Source: a virus
IMG/VR virus record: IMGVR_UViG_3300047546_002695
Coordinates: 1-40,801 of that record
Strand: one strand, 5' to 3'
DNA: 40,801 bases
Positions 16,573 through 24,544 of the stretch are shown here, piece after piece. Under the pieces are notes generated by a model, which saw only the letters and a program-made list of their open reading frames with translations, searched no databases and had not been told where the DNA came from. The position numbers and the translations under genes are program-made. Each line of letters begins with the position of its first letter. Positions within the stretch are counted from its first letter, which is position 1.

Positions 16573-19156
16573 AGCAAAGTTAGAAGACGGTGACTTTGCT
16601 CTGCTAGAAATTTTAGAAGACCCTGTCTGGCTTAATGAGTTCTTACGGTCAACGAATACTGCCGATATGAATAAAGAAAATTGGCCAATTGACGAATTTT
16701 TCTTTAGACCTTATCAACGAGAGATTCTTAGTGATCAATCACCACACATTGTTGTTACTGGAGGTCGTGCAATTGGTAAGTGCCAGCCAGCATCGGCACG
16801 AATCTTCACCGATCGAGGTTATGAGACAATAACCCAATTACTGAAGCGAAAGTCGTTTACTACATATGGTTACTCGGTTGACGGCGTATTTACGCAGCGG
16901 CGTGGCTTCATCCGTAAAGATCGTTGGAAGCCGATTTGGACTGTGTATACTTCAAGTGGTCAACAAGTCAAAGGCACTGATCTTCATCCGATATTGACAC
17001 CTAAAGGATTTATTCTCATAGGTGATCTTGTAATAGGCGACCTTGTTGCAGCCGTTGGTAAACTTCCAACGGATCACTGTATTTACGATACACTCTCATG
17101 GCACGAGTTGCGTGCACTTGGGTACCTTGCATCAGGGTCAGTATTTCATAAAGCATCTGTAGGAATGAAGCCGCGATTTAAAAAGATTGATGCCGAACTT
17201 CAAGATATAGCACATCATCTGTATCTTACTTATCGTAAGGAACAGGATGGTTCCGTGTTTCTTGAGCGCATTAAAGCAGGTGGTGTTCGCCACTACATGA
17301 ATCAGTTAAAGATAGAACTGAACCTAATGGCCAAAGACGCGAGGCAGGTTTTCCGCCTTGATTGGCTGAAAACACAGCGAACTGAAAACATCAAAACGTT
17401 TTTAGAAGCTGCCTACGCTCAGTACGGTACTTTAACTCTCGAGTCTGTAAAGATTCGGCTACTCAATGAGCAGTACGTGCGTGATTGGCAAGAGCTTTTA
17501 CTTTACTTTGGCATTCGTACAGTGAGTAAAAAATTGGCCGATCACACAACTGATCAACACATTTTTCAAATTGATGATTCTATGTGGGAAGTCGAGACGC
17601 TCGACCGAATTAACGCGCTTCGTTTTTGGCAAGAATTTAAGTTACCGGGTGTAAGTGTTGCGGTTAAAGAAACCGCACCCCCACCAGAAACTGTTGAGTG
17701 GGATCGTGTGACTGCTAAGATAAAAGGCGGTCGTGCTCAAACATACTCTGTTCATGTCTACAAGGACGAGACATATATATCAGAAAATGTTATTGTGCAT
17801 AATTCAGTTATTTTGGAAGATTTACTTACTTATCAGATTGTAAACTCCACAATTGAATTTCCAAAGACGCCGGAACAGCTACTAGTAACGCCGAATACAA
17901 ATCAGCTTACGCCTATTCTAGACCGCGTAATTTTGAAGTTCACCACAAGTCCCTTACTTAAGGACTTTCTTAATAACAATATTAACCGAGCCAAGGGTAC
18001 CCTTGACTTTCAGATGGGAACTCGAAAGCATCGTCTTTACGCGCGCATTGCTGGTAGCAAAGAAGCAAATAATCTTGTAGGCCTGCATATTCCAAAAGTG
18101 ACTGGTGATGAGTTTCAGTTGTTTCCTATGACCGCATTCTATCAGCTACAACCAACAATCAATACATGGGAGCCTAAAGTACAAGAAGTGTACTGCGGCG
18201 TACCGAACGGTATGCGAAACACTGCACTTTATGTACTTGACGTTAAGACACCTAAGTTTAAAAAATACCGCATTCCTGCCCCAAACAATCCGTATTTTAC
18301 CAAGTCGGATTGGGATGACGCAATTCGTCGCTATGGTGGAGAAAATGAGGATATATTTCAGCAGCTAATTCTTGGTAAGCACGGCTCACCGAGTTTCCAA
18401 GTGATCTCTCGAGATCAGATGAGCATTCTGCCGTACGACTTTTTTTCATATCAGTATACGGCGAAGGAAAAAGAAAATGGTAAATCTATCGCCGACGCAC
18501 TCCCGATAGTACCGCTACCAAAAAACGACGGTGTTGTATTTGCAGTTGATACTGGCTTCTCGGACCCAACAATAATACAAGTGTTTGTTCGTATCGACGA
18601 TACGTGGAAATGTCACGTACGCTACAAGGTACAGCGGATTGACTATCCGGAACAAGAGCGTATTATTGACTACCTAGCCCGTAATTACGGAGCAAACAAG
18701 ATTGCTGTCGACGTTGGTGCCGGTGGTGGTGGGGCGGGTATTGTGCAAAGCCTTACGACGCGTGCTGAGTATGCTGCAGGTATGTACAGTAAACGCATTA
18801 TTCCAGTGCAGTTCAATGAAAAAATTGCAGTAGGAACGATTCAGGATGGTACTCAAATCTCAGAATCTTTCAAGGCGTGGGCGACAAATGAGCTAGTAAA
18901 GCACATACAGCGGAGAACAATTGCGTTTTCGGAAGTTGATGCCGAAGGAATATCCCAGTTGGAAAGAGTAGCACGCCAGCGTAGAACAAGCGGCCATGTT
19001 CACTATTTTGTTGTTTCTCCGAGAGGGCATGGTGAAAGCACAGATGATCATATCTACGCAAGCTATCTCTGTTTTATCGCCGCGCTACGCGAGCAAATTG
19101 ACGTAGTCACTCGCACTGGCCTAGCCCGTGCAGTGACCGCAAGCACAGTGAGGTAA
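16565..19156 (+). CDS. terL: terminase large subunit interrupted by an intein
   Basis: 863 aa precursor; ATG 16565 lies 6 nt after GAGGAGG, while the earlier ATG 16559 abuts it. The intein occupies residues 73-413. Removing it restores VVTGGRAIGK-SVILED, the Walker A P-loop of the packaging ATPase. KVTGDEFQLF is Walker B with the catalytic Glu. The C-terminal RNase H-like nuclease has VFAVDTGFSD, IAVDVGAGGGG and STDDHIYASY as acidic metal ligands. The mature protein would be 522 aa, a typical TerL length. It packages DNA into proheads and cuts concatemers. It overlaps the small subunit gene, and the portal gene follows after 3 nt. Confidence 0.93.
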   Translation: MLKAKLEDGDFALLEILEDPVWLNEFLRSTNTADMNKENWPIDEFFFRPYQREILSDQSPHIVVTGGRAIGKCQPASARIFTDRGYETITQLLKRKSFTTYGYSVDGVFTQRRGFIRKDRWKPIWTVYTSSGQQVKGTDLHPILTPKGFILIGDLVIGDLVAAVGKLPTDHCIYDTLSWHELRALGYLASGSVFHKASVGMKPRFKKIDAELQDIAHHLYLTYRKEQDGSVFLERIKAGGVRHYMNQLKIELNLMAKDARQVFRLDWLKTQRTENIKTFLEAAYAQYGTLTLESVKIRLLNEQYVRDWQELLLYFGIRTVSKKLADHTTDQHIFQIDDSMWEVETLDRINALRFWQEFKLPGVSVAVKETAPPPETVEWDRVTAKIKGGRAQTYSVHVYKDETYISENVIVHNSVILEDLLTYQIVNSTIEFPKTPEQLLVTPNTNQLTPILDRVILKFTTSPLLKDFLNNNINRAKGTLDFQMGTRKHRLYARIAGSKEANNLVGLHIPKVTGDEFQLFPMTAFYQLQPTINTWEPKVQEVYCGVPNGMRNTALYVLDVKTPKFKKYRIPAPNNPYFTKSDWDDAIRRYGGENEDIFQQLILGKHGSPSFQVISRDQMSILPYDFFSYQYTAKEKENGKSIADALPIVPLPKNDGVVFAVDTGFSDPTIIQVFVRIDDTWKCHVRYKVQRIDYPEQERIIDYLARNYGANKIAVDVGAGGGGAGIVQSLTTRAEYAAGMYSKRIIPVQFNEKIAVGTIQDGTQISESFKAWATNELVKHIQRRTIAFSEVDAEGISQLERVARQRRTSGHVHYFVVSPRGHGESTDDHIYASYLCFIAALREQIDVVTRTGLARAVTASTVR
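16781..17803 (+). mobile_element. intein inserted in the terminase Walker A motif, endonuclease degenerate
   Basis: 341 residues starting CQPASARIFTDRGYETI (splice block A with Cys1) and ending ISENVIVHN followed by Ser, the normal C-terminal splice junction. GTDLHPILTPKG is block B. In the middle, LRALGYLASGS and FLEAAYAQYGTLTL sit where the two LAGLIDADG motifs of a homing endonuclease should be, but the catalytic Asp positions are replaced. Splicing looks functional while homing looks lost. Insertion between Lys and Ser of the P-loop inactivates the ATPase until splicing. Confidence 0.92.
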
Positions 19157-19159
19157 TGT

Positions 19160-20563
19160 ATGTCACAATTGACAAAATCGGTTTCCAGTTTTACACCTAA
19201 TCCAATTTTCATGTATAACCTAAATACCGTTGGTTATTATGATCCGGCACAAGTTCCCTTTGATAACTCGCGCAAGTATAAGTATCATGATTTAATCACG
19301 TACTGCCGTCACTTTTACGAACGCGACACCATCGCTCGCACAGTAATCAACCGTATGGTCAATCTGGCAATCACGCGGTTGCGTAATCGCAAAACGGATC
19401 AGGATGCTACTATTGTAAAGTTCTACGACGCGGTCGCACGTAAGTTGCAGCCGTTTCTTAAGCACATGGCTACTGAGTACTTTATTCACGGTATGGCCGT
19501 ACCCGGAATCACGTACAAGCAGATTATGCTTAATCGATTAGATCCTACACTTGGTCGTAAGCGTGTAGAAATACCAGATAGCATGTGGGTAAGAAATCCC
19601 GCAAATATTAAACTACGTAAGAAGCCAAATGGATTTGAGCGTGCAGTATATATCGAGATTCCACCTGAGGAGGCTACGTTTATCACTTCTAAAGGAAAGC
19701 GTAGCGACGGCACAGATGATTCCGCCGCTTTCAAAGAACTGCAGCGTACAAGTCCCGCTTATGTTAAAGCCGTACTAGCAGGGCAGCGCCTCTTTCCAAT
19801 TGAGGAAAAACCATTGTTTGCTGACATTGTCTCGTACAATGACTATCCATTGCCGTTCCTTCAGAATGCACTACGTGCGATGCAGCATAAAGAATATCTT
19901 AAGTTAATGGATCAAACGATTGTATCTCGGTCTATTGAATTACTACGGCAAATTAAAGTAGGCAGTGATCAGTTTCCTGCCACACAAGATGACATAGAGG
20001 CGACGCAACGCGCAATTACTGATGCCGCAGCCTCAGGAGATCGTGTGTTTAATCTGTTTACAAACCACACTGTCGAAATCAGCTGGGTACTTCCACCGCT
20101 TGATGCACTGCTTAACGAAGGTAAATATGCGGAACCAAATGCGGACATCTTCCTCGCGCTTGGATTTCCGCGCATTCTTACCGTAGGTGAATCCCTGCGT
20201 AGCAATTCATCTGATAGCAGAATCGCCTCTCTTGGGCCGACTGCAACTTTGACTGAACTACGTGAGCGCATTCTTCAGTGGATACAGTGGCTTTATGAGG
20301 ATCTTGCTACACGCAATGGATTTGCTGATTGGCCAGACCCGTACTTCAGTCCGATTCAATTCCAAGACATGACCGCACTTACCCAGTTTGCAATTCAAGC
20401 ACAGCAGATTGGATCAATCTCCAAGGACACAATTGCTCAACTATACGGGTCTACTTATGAGGAGGAGCAGGCTAAAATCAAATTCGAGGTGCCAGATGAA
20501 TCTAATACAGATCAACCCCCAGTATCAGAAGAACCTCCTGCTCCCACCGGGTCAGGGGTATAG
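19160..20563 (+). CDS. portal protein
   Basis: 467 aa, directly after terL with GTGAGGT upstream. The length and order terL-portal fit. An N-terminal segment (YHDLITYCRHFYERDTIARTVINRMVNLAI) and later LALGFPRILTVGESLRSNSSDSR followed by long helices (LRERILQWIQWLYEDLATRNGF) match the stem, clip and long crown-leading helices of portals. The C-terminus is Pro/Glu-rich. The portal dodecamer forms the channel for DNA and the base for the connector. The last 68 nt overlap the endolysin gene. No protease gene follows; the head genes are on the opposite strand. Confidence 0.8.
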   Translation: MSQLTKSVSSFTPNPIFMYNLNTVGYYDPAQVPFDNSRKYKYHDLITYCRHFYERDTIARTVINRMVNLAITRLRNRKTDQDATIVKFYDAVARKLQPFLKHMATEYFIHGMAVPGITYKQIMLNRLDPTLGRKRVEIPDSMWVRNPANIKLRKKPNGFERAVYIEIPPEEATFITSKGKRSDGTDDSAAFKELQRTSPAYVKAVLAGQRLFPIEEKPLFADIVSYNDYPLPFLQNALRAMQHKEYLKLMDQTIVSRSIELLRQIKVGSDQFPATQDDIEATQRAITDAAASGDRVFNLFTNHTVEISWVLPPLDALLNEGKYAEPNADIFLALGFPRILTVGESLRSNSSDSRIASLGPTATLTELRERILQWIQWLYEDLATRNGFADWPDPYFSPIQFQDMTALTQFAIQAQQIGSISKDTIAQLYGSTYEEEQAKIKFEVPDESNTDQPPVSEEPPAPTGSGV

Positions 20564-21212
20564 CGTACGAAAAACCGCTGAACCGTATCGCTCGCTGGTT
20601 GTTCACACAACAAACGGAAAAGCAGGTACTAAATTCGAAAACGAGGTTAAGTTTCTCGCAACTTCTAAGAATGTATCGGCGCATTATATAATTTCTAAGG
20701 CCGGTGTAATTCAGCAGATTCTTGATCCGGCGAATTATGCGGCATGGCACGCGGGAGAAGTTGTAAAAGAACAGTATAGTAATCTTTACGCTATTGGTGT
20801 AGAAGTTCACTTTACTGCTGCCGAGTTATATTGGACAGGTAAGATGTGGGGAGCTCTAACCAATCTCTGCCGTATAAACAGCACGTTAGAACTTGTAACG
20901 CACCGACAGATTGCAGTACCTAAAGGACGTAAGATTGATCCGTCAGGTGTTTCAGACTTACAATTCACCTCATGGAGACTTGATTACAAAAAACCACATC
21001 AATACGGCGTACTAAAGGTAAATACGAATGTACGACAATCTCCGCATATTAATGCTACTAACATAACTGCGGTTTATCCAAAAAATTTGGAAGTAGTTAT
21101 AAATGCCGCTCCGATAGAAGGTGACTCGTATAACGGGTCAAGTTTGTGGTACTACTGTAATTGGTTAGGGTATATTCATGCGTCGTTGGTGTCAGTTGGA
21201 GGTGAGGTATGA
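20496..21212 (+). CDS. endolysin: N-acetylmuramoyl-L-alanine amidase with SH3b domain
   Basis: 238 aa from ATG 20496 (GAGGTG upstream); the open frame extends to 20388 inside the portal gene, which is unlikely to be used. Residues about 25-155 are Amidase_2: H37 in VVHTTNG, H85 in AAWHAGE, H136 in VTHRQ, and K146/D148 in KGRKIDP are the expected zinc and catalytic positions. Residues about 170-235 are an SH3b wall-binding domain (VLKVNTNVRQSP, WYYCNWLGYIHASLV). It cleaves the amide bond between MurNAc and L-Ala in peptidoglycan. There is no signal peptide, so release needs a holin; two membrane-protein genes follow at once. Confidence 0.88.
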   Translation: MNLIQINPQYQKNLLLPPGQGYSVRKTAEPYRSLVVHTTNGKAGTKFENEVKFLATSKNVSAHYIISKAGVIQQILDPANYAAWHAGEVVKEQYSNLYAIGVEVHFTAAELYWTGKMWGALTNLCRINSTLELVTHRQIAVPKGRKIDPSGVSDLQFTSWRLDYKKPHQYGVLKVNTNVRQSPHINATNITAVYPKNLEVVINAAPIEGDSYNGSSLWYYCNWLGYIHASLVSVGGEV

Positions 21213-21544
21213 ATGAGTCCACGCTGTACGCAGTAGTCAGCTCGGTTGCAACACTCGTGCTTGCATGGTTTTCGTTTAAGAAAAGCAGTCAAAATGCTGC
21301 TGACAAATTTCAGCAGAGCTTACTGTCACGTATTGAAACGCTTGAGGAGGATAATCAAGTGCTACGAAAGAAGAATGAGGACTTACTAAACCTGAATCTT
21401 CAAGAACGACAGAAACAATTATATTTAGAGCAGAAAGTGATTTCGATTGAGAATGAAAAGCTTGCGATGCTTGATCGTATTCAGCATCTTGAGCGTCAAG
21501 TCGAAACACTAATAACTGAACTAAAAAATTCAAAAGGAGACTAA
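21209..21544 (+). CDS. membrane-anchored coiled-coil protein (spanin- or holin-accessory-like)
   Basis: 111 aa. One N-terminal transmembrane helix (residues about 5-23, LYAVVSSVATLVLAWF) is followed by a long coiled coil to the end. The start codon overlaps the endolysin stop (ATGA). The topology resembles i-spanins of the Rz type or haemolysin-XhlA-like helpers. The location between endolysin and holin supports a lysis role. No outer-membrane partner (Rz1-like lipoprotein) is seen embedded here. Confidence 0.6.
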   Translation: MNESTLYAVVSSVATLVLAWFSFKKSSQNAADKFQQSLLSRIETLEEDNQVLRKKNEDLLNLNLQERQKQLYLEQKVISIENEKLAMLDRIQHLERQVETLITELKNSKGD

Positions 21545-21545
21545 A

Positions 21546-21965
21546 ATGAGTTTACAGACCGCGGAGTTACTTTTTCAATTGATTATCGGAGTGATGATTC
21601 CTTTCGTAGTATCAACTCTAAAACAAGTTCACTGGACCTCGTCACAAAAGTTCATGGTTGCGTTTGGTGTATCAGTAGTGGCATCTAGTCTAGTACCCAT
21701 TCTTAAGATGGGTGACGGACCATTCGATGGTGCAGCGATGCTTGAGTCGCTAACTGTTATCTTTACTACTTCTCAGGTCATATATCGATCTATTCTAAAA
21801 ATGATGGCCGTGGAAGAAGTAATCAACCCACAGATTGCTCTATTGAGTGTTGTTCGGGATCAAATTATTCCGTATCTGGCTACAATTGACAAGCAAACCG
21901 CCGCTGACATTCTCGATCCAAATACAGACAAGTCTATCGAAGTGACTGTACAAGAAATTGCGTAA
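21546..21965 (+). CDS. holin-like membrane protein
   Basis: 139 aa. Two hydrophobic helices near residues 8-25 (LLFQLIIGVMIPFVVSTL) and 34-52 (KFMVAFGVSVVASSLVPIL), and a third weaker one around 68-82, are followed by a soluble acidic tail. ATG follows AAAGGAG. It closes the lysis cassette before a strong terminator. Holins permeabilise the inner membrane and release the amidase. The family is not identified by motif; the call rests on topology and context. Confidence 0.6.
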   Translation: MSLQTAELLFQLIIGVMIPFVVSTLKQVHWTSSQKFMVAFGVSVVASSLVPILKMGDGPFDGAAMLESLTVIFTTSQVIYRSILKMMAVEEVINPQIALLSVVRDQIIPYLATIDKQTAADILDPNTDKSIEVTVQEIA

Positions 21966-21972
21966 TAGTACA

Positions 21973-22009
21973 AACAGCCCTTAGTTTAGACTAAGGGCTG
22001 TTTTTTTTT
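21973..22009 (+). terminator. intrinsic terminator of the lysis cassette
   Basis: AACAGCCCTTAGT pairs perfectly with ACTAAGGGCTGTT (13 bp, 4-nt loop) and runs into a continuous T tract. Confidence 0.93.
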
Positions 22010-22070
22010 ACTTTACTTTTTTTCTAGTATAGCGTACACTAGAGCATGTTAGTAAATCAAAGGAGGTTTT

Positions 22071-22241
22071 ATGGAGAGTCCTTTTTACAAGCGATGGCTA
22101 GCAAAGCGCAGTGACGGAACACTTGTCGAGATTGAGACTTTTACTCAACACGCAGAAGTACTTAACGCTGACGGTACTGCAGCTAAGTTACTGCACCCAT
22201 CAATTGTTGTTAAGAAGAGAAAGACAAAAGAACGTGAGTAG
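22071..22241 (+). CDS. small hypothetical protein
   Basis: 56 aa, MESPFYKRWLAKRSDGTLVE... ending in a basic KKRKTKERE tail. ATG 22071 has a near-perfect AAAGGAGG at ideal distance. It is the first gene after the lysis terminator and overlaps the next gene by 8 nt. No family recognised. Confidence 0.65.
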   Translation: MESPFYKRWLAKRSDGTLVEIETFTQHAEVLNADGTAAKLLHPSIVVKKRKTKERE

Positions 22242-22674
22242 TTTTATTCTAAGTATTGTAGTAAGTTGGTGTGTCTCTGGTGTGTGCTGGGTGGAAGAAT
22301 TACCTCCAGAAGCTCTGGCTATAGCCGCGTGCGAATCAGGAGACACTGTTAACCTTGGAACTATTGATTGGTCTGCAGTAAACATCAACGTTGATGGTAC
22401 AGTAGACGGTGGTGCTTTTCAATTCAACGATTATTGGATCTGGAACAGCGAAGACCGATGGGTAATGCGGCCAGTGGCAAAGCGTATTGGTATAACAAGC
22501 GATACACTATTTCTCCGGTATCCCTCGGCCGAAGTTGCAGATCCGTATGTACAGTACCAGACGTTCGTCTATCTTTGGGATAATGGGTATGGGTGGCAGC
22601 ATTGGTCCGCAAGCAAACCATGCTGGAGTAAATGGATAACTGTTTATAAAGGGCGGGCAATCTGGAAAAATTAA
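22234..22674 (+). CDS. transglycosylase/lysozyme-like protein with N-terminal membrane or signal segment
   Basis: 146 aa from GTG 22234, overlapping the upstream stop; an alternative frame start at 22111 lies inside the upstream gene. A hydrophobic N-terminus (SSFILSIVVSWCVSGVCWV) looks like a signal peptide or anchor. ALAIAACESGD followed by DGGAFQFNDYWIW is the arrangement of Rpf/SLT-type muralytic domains, with Glu of CESG as the likely catalytic acid and a GAFQF substrate strand. It may be a second lysis enzyme or act at the cell wall in superinfection or entry. The family call is by motif pattern. Confidence 0.6.
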   Translation: MSSFILSIVVSWCVSGVCWVEELPPEALAIAACESGDTVNLGTIDWSAVNINVDGTVDGGAFQFNDYWIWNSEDRWVMRPVAKRIGITSDTLFLRYPSAEVADPYVQYQTFVYLWDNGYGWQHWSASKPCWSKWITVYKGRAIWKN

Positions 22675-22687
22675 TAAAGGGGTGTAT

Positions 22688-23377
22688 ATGAAGGTACGAT
22701 ACGGAATTATCACGCTTAATCAGTTTGAATGGGTTATTGATAAGCATCTACCAAGCGTCGACTTTAGTTTGGTAGATGCAGTTCATCTCCATGTCAATAA
22801 CTCGCACGAGCTTGAGTATCATGGTAGTCAACAATCGCTTTGGGACGTTATATCGAGTACAGTTGGTACGCATAATATGATTATCTCGGATTCAACAAAA
22901 AATGAGGGCGTGGCGCCGGGGTGGAATCGTCTATGTCGCACTGCATTTGCTGACGGCTGTCATGCGGTAATTATCGCGAACGATGACATCATTCTTGATC
23001 CCGGATCGTTACAGCGGGTTATCGACGCGTTATATACTCATCCTTTTGTGTGCTTTAACGACGCGGGTCATAATGCGTTCTCGTTCTTTGGTATGCAGCG
23101 TATGTTATACGACGTTGTTGGTGAGTTCGACGAGCAGTTTTGGCCAGCATATTTCGAAGATAACGACTATGTTATGAGAATGAAGTTGCTGGGGTTTGTA
23201 CCGTATAGTCTTACTGGGCCTTCGTTTTTTCACGCTGGCTCTGCGACTCTCGGTAAGTATAACCCGGAGCAGAAAGCAATCCATCATCATAACTTTCGTA
23301 AGAACATGGAATACTATGTCCAAAAATGGGGAGGACTACCACATAATGAAACCTACACAACCCCGTTCAACGGTTAA
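22688..23377 (+). CDS. family 2-like glycosyltransferase
   Basis: 229 aa from ATG 22688, seven bases after AAAGGGG (an in-frame GTG at 22682 is closer and less likely). MKVRYGIITLNQFEW is the first Rossmann strand. NEGVAPGWNRLCRTA and VIIANDDIIL carry the nucleotide-sugar region with the DxD-like NDD metal ligand. FWPAYFEDNDYVMRMKLLGF is the acceptor/catalytic ED motif seen in rhamnosyl-type GT-A enzymes. It may modify virion protein or host surface. The C-terminus overlaps the next gene by 32 nt. Confidence 0.82.
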   Translation: MKVRYGIITLNQFEWVIDKHLPSVDFSLVDAVHLHVNNSHELEYHGSQQSLWDVISSTVGTHNMIISDSTKNEGVAPGWNRLCRTAFADGCHAVIIANDDIILDPGSLQRVIDALYTHPFVCFNDAGHNAFSFFGMQRMLYDVVGEFDEQFWPAYFEDNDYVMRMKLLGFVPYSLTGPSFFHAGSATLGKYNPEQKAIHHHNFRKNMEYYVQKWGGLPHNETYTTPFNG

Positions 23378-23609
23378 GAAGACGCTGGTTAGTTTGAGGA
23401 TTGACGTATCACGGTGGAGCATGACTGCATTACAAGCACTACTCCGTGGTATCGAACGGCATCATGGCAGCCTCGGCTTTACAATGACCGCCGGTAACAT
23501 TATGATCTGGCAGATTTACGTTGACACATTTGATCCTGTGTATTGGGAGCGTGTCTGTACTGGCAACGAATTTGAAATTTATACTCAACAGCTTGATCGA
23601 TTTTGGTAG
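23346..23609 (+). CDS. hypothetical protein
   Basis: 87 aa; ATG 23346 lies in the end of the glycosyltransferase gene with GGGGAGG upstream. Basic N-terminus, then RIDVSRWSMTALQALLRGIERHHG and an aromatic tail with YWERVC. Its stop abuts a consensus promoter. No family recognised. Confidence 0.5.
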   Translation: MKPTQPRSTVKKTLVSLRIDVSRWSMTALQALLRGIERHHGSLGFTMTAGNIMIWQIYVDTFDPVYWERVCTGNEFEIYTQQLDRFW

Positions 23610-23638
23610 TTGACAAGATAAACCCAGTCGTCTATACT
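23610..23638 (+). promoter_or_regulatory. consensus σ70 promoter nested in a terminator
   Basis: TTGACA, 17 bp, TATACT. It begins on the base after the upstream stop codon. The -10 falls in the loop of the hairpin at 23618-23653, so transcripts start within its right arm and escape termination. Confidence 0.82.
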
Positions 23639-23661
23639 AGACACTGGGTTTATTTTTTTTT
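23618..23661 (+). terminator. intrinsic terminator overlapping a promoter
   Basis: ATAAACCCAGT pairs with ACTGGGTTTAT (11 bp, 14-nt loop) and is followed by nine T. It ends upstream transcription while the embedded promoter restarts it. Confidence 0.85.
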
Positions 23662-23671
23662 GGAGGAGTCT

Positions 23672-23827
23672 ATGCGCTATTTTGTACGGATGAATAAGAA
23701 TCGATGGGAAGTAGTACAGCGCGGTTTATTGTTCAGTCAGGTAGTTGCATTTGCAGCAACGCGGAAAGACGCGATTGCGTGCATGGTGCGAATTGCATCA
23801 GAGGAGAACAGTATGTATGATCAGTAA
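23672..23827 (+). CDS. small hypothetical protein
   Basis: 51 aa, MRYFVRMNKNRWEVVQRGLLF..., with ATG 23672 behind GGAGGAG. A short αβ pattern ends in an acidic tail. It is the first gene of the transcription unit from the 23610 promoter and overlaps the next gene by 11 nt. No family recognised. Confidence 0.6.
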   Translation: MRYFVRMNKNRWEVVQRGLLFSQVVAFAATRKDAIACMVRIASEENSMYDQ

Positions 23828-24134
23828 TTGTGAGAGATCGGCCATCCACGGTACCCCATTTGTCATTGAGGTAATTCGCGACGTGAATACTGGCCAATAT
23901 TGGTGGTATGTAACGTTTGGGCCAGAGTCAGAAGCATTCCCGCCGCTTCTTGAAGCGACTCACTCGTTCAGCACGAAGATCGATGCGTGGCATGCGGCGT
24001 ATAACTGCCTTTCGTATGAAGTGCGTGTATGGAACTCACACATCTCGTGGAGACGTCGACCTAGATCAGTTGCGCTCGAAGTTATTCGTAGAATAGGAGA
24101 AGCTCTTGTTACCTTTGCGGAACGATACAAATAA
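23817..24134 (+). CDS. hypothetical protein
   Basis: 105 aa from ATG 23817, which overlaps the previous gene; GAGGAG is upstream. Tryptophan-rich strands (GQYWWYVTFGP, VRVWNSHISWRRR) are followed by a C-terminal helix. It overlaps the next gene by 29 nt. No family recognised. Confidence 0.5.
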   Translation: MISNCERSAIHGTPFVIEVIRDVNTGQYWWYVTFGPESEAFPPLLEATHSFSTKIDAWHAAYNCLSYEVRVWNSHISWRRRPRSVALEVIRRIGEALVTFAERYK

Positions 24135-24312
24135 GAAGCGTCAGATTGATTGGAATAAGGACAAAATTGAGACGATTACTATTCTTAACGAGAACGGTGA
24201 GAAAATTACCGAGGTAATCGGCACTCGCGAGTTTGTTCTGCAGGTGATCACTGATATGGCCAAAGGTTATGGGAATTTGCGCGTTTCGGATGAAAATTCC
24301 CTTGACAAGTAG
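24106..24312 (+). CDS. small hypothetical protein
   Basis: 68 aa starting at TTG 24106 with GGAGA six bases upstream. Lys-rich N-terminus, a β-hairpin (IETITILNENGEKITEVIG) and a helix. The last codons contain the -35 of the promoter for the downstream RNA/DUF2828 unit. No family recognised. Confidence 0.55.
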   Translation: MLPLRNDTNKKRQIDWNKDKIETITILNENGEKITEVIGTREFVLQVITDMAKGYGNLRVSDENSLDK

Positions 24313-24330
24313 TTTGAGTTCGGTTATTAT
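24302..24330 (+). promoter_or_regulatory. consensus promoter for the structured RNA array and DUF2828 gene
   Basis: TTGACA, exactly 17 bp, TATTAT. The predicted start is at or next to G24337, the first base of the first RNA stem (GGATGCG). Confidence 0.8.
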
Positions 24331-24336
24331 ACAGAT

Positions 24337-24391
24337 GGATGCGTACAGCACATCAACACAAACATGAATAAGGGTTTCATCAAACGCATCC
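24337..24391 (+). ncRNA. structured RNA module 1 (Y-RNA-like candidate)
   Basis: GGATGCGT pairs perfectly with ACGCATCC (8 bp) closing a 55-nt element. TACAGCACATC follows the 5' stem arm, and a small GTTT/AAAC hairpin is possible on the 3' side. Its 5' end coincides with the predicted transcription start. Modules 2 and 3 repeat the design with different stem sequences. Confidence 0.5.
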
Positions 24392-24396
24392 GGCAT

Positions 24397-24451
24397 TGAC
24401 TACCTACAGCACTTCATTAATTACTTATGCTAGTAGACCCAACGGTAGTCA
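24397..24451 (+). ncRNA. structured RNA module 2
   Basis: TGACTACC pairs with GGTAGTCA, also closing a 55-nt element, 5 nt after module 1. TACAGCACTTC follows the 5' arm as in module 1 although the stem is completely different. The 3' half contains AGACCCAACGGTAG, reminiscent of a tRNA D-arm, but no anticodon or T-arm follows. Confidence 0.5.
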
Positions 24452-24473
24452 GACAATTGAATACGGTTTTATT

Positions 24474-24544
24474 TGGATGAGTGCAGCAATCTACACACAA
24501 TTCTCTATTCTTGAATTATCCGGGGATCCCCTCGGGCTCATCCA
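24474..24544 (+). ncRNA. structured RNA module 3
   Basis: TGGATGAG pairs perfectly with CTCATCCA around 55 nt. TGCAGCAATCT follows the 5' arm, parallel to TACAGCAC in modules 1 and 2. A GGGGATCCCC palindrome lies on the 3' side. A short AGGTT/AACCT stem with CACAGCA inside (24550-24581) may be a degenerate fourth unit before the DUF2828 ribosome site. Confidence 0.5.

Noticed and set aside
20388-20495. N-terminal extension of the endolysin
   Set aside because: The stretch lies in the portal gene, and a ribosome site with ATG at 20496 gives the normal amidase start.
24433-24520. tRNA-like D-arm (AGACCCAACGGTAG) suggesting a tRNA gene
   Set aside because: No 5-bp anticodon stem, no TTCRA T-loop and no acceptor stem can be placed; it is better explained as part of module 2.
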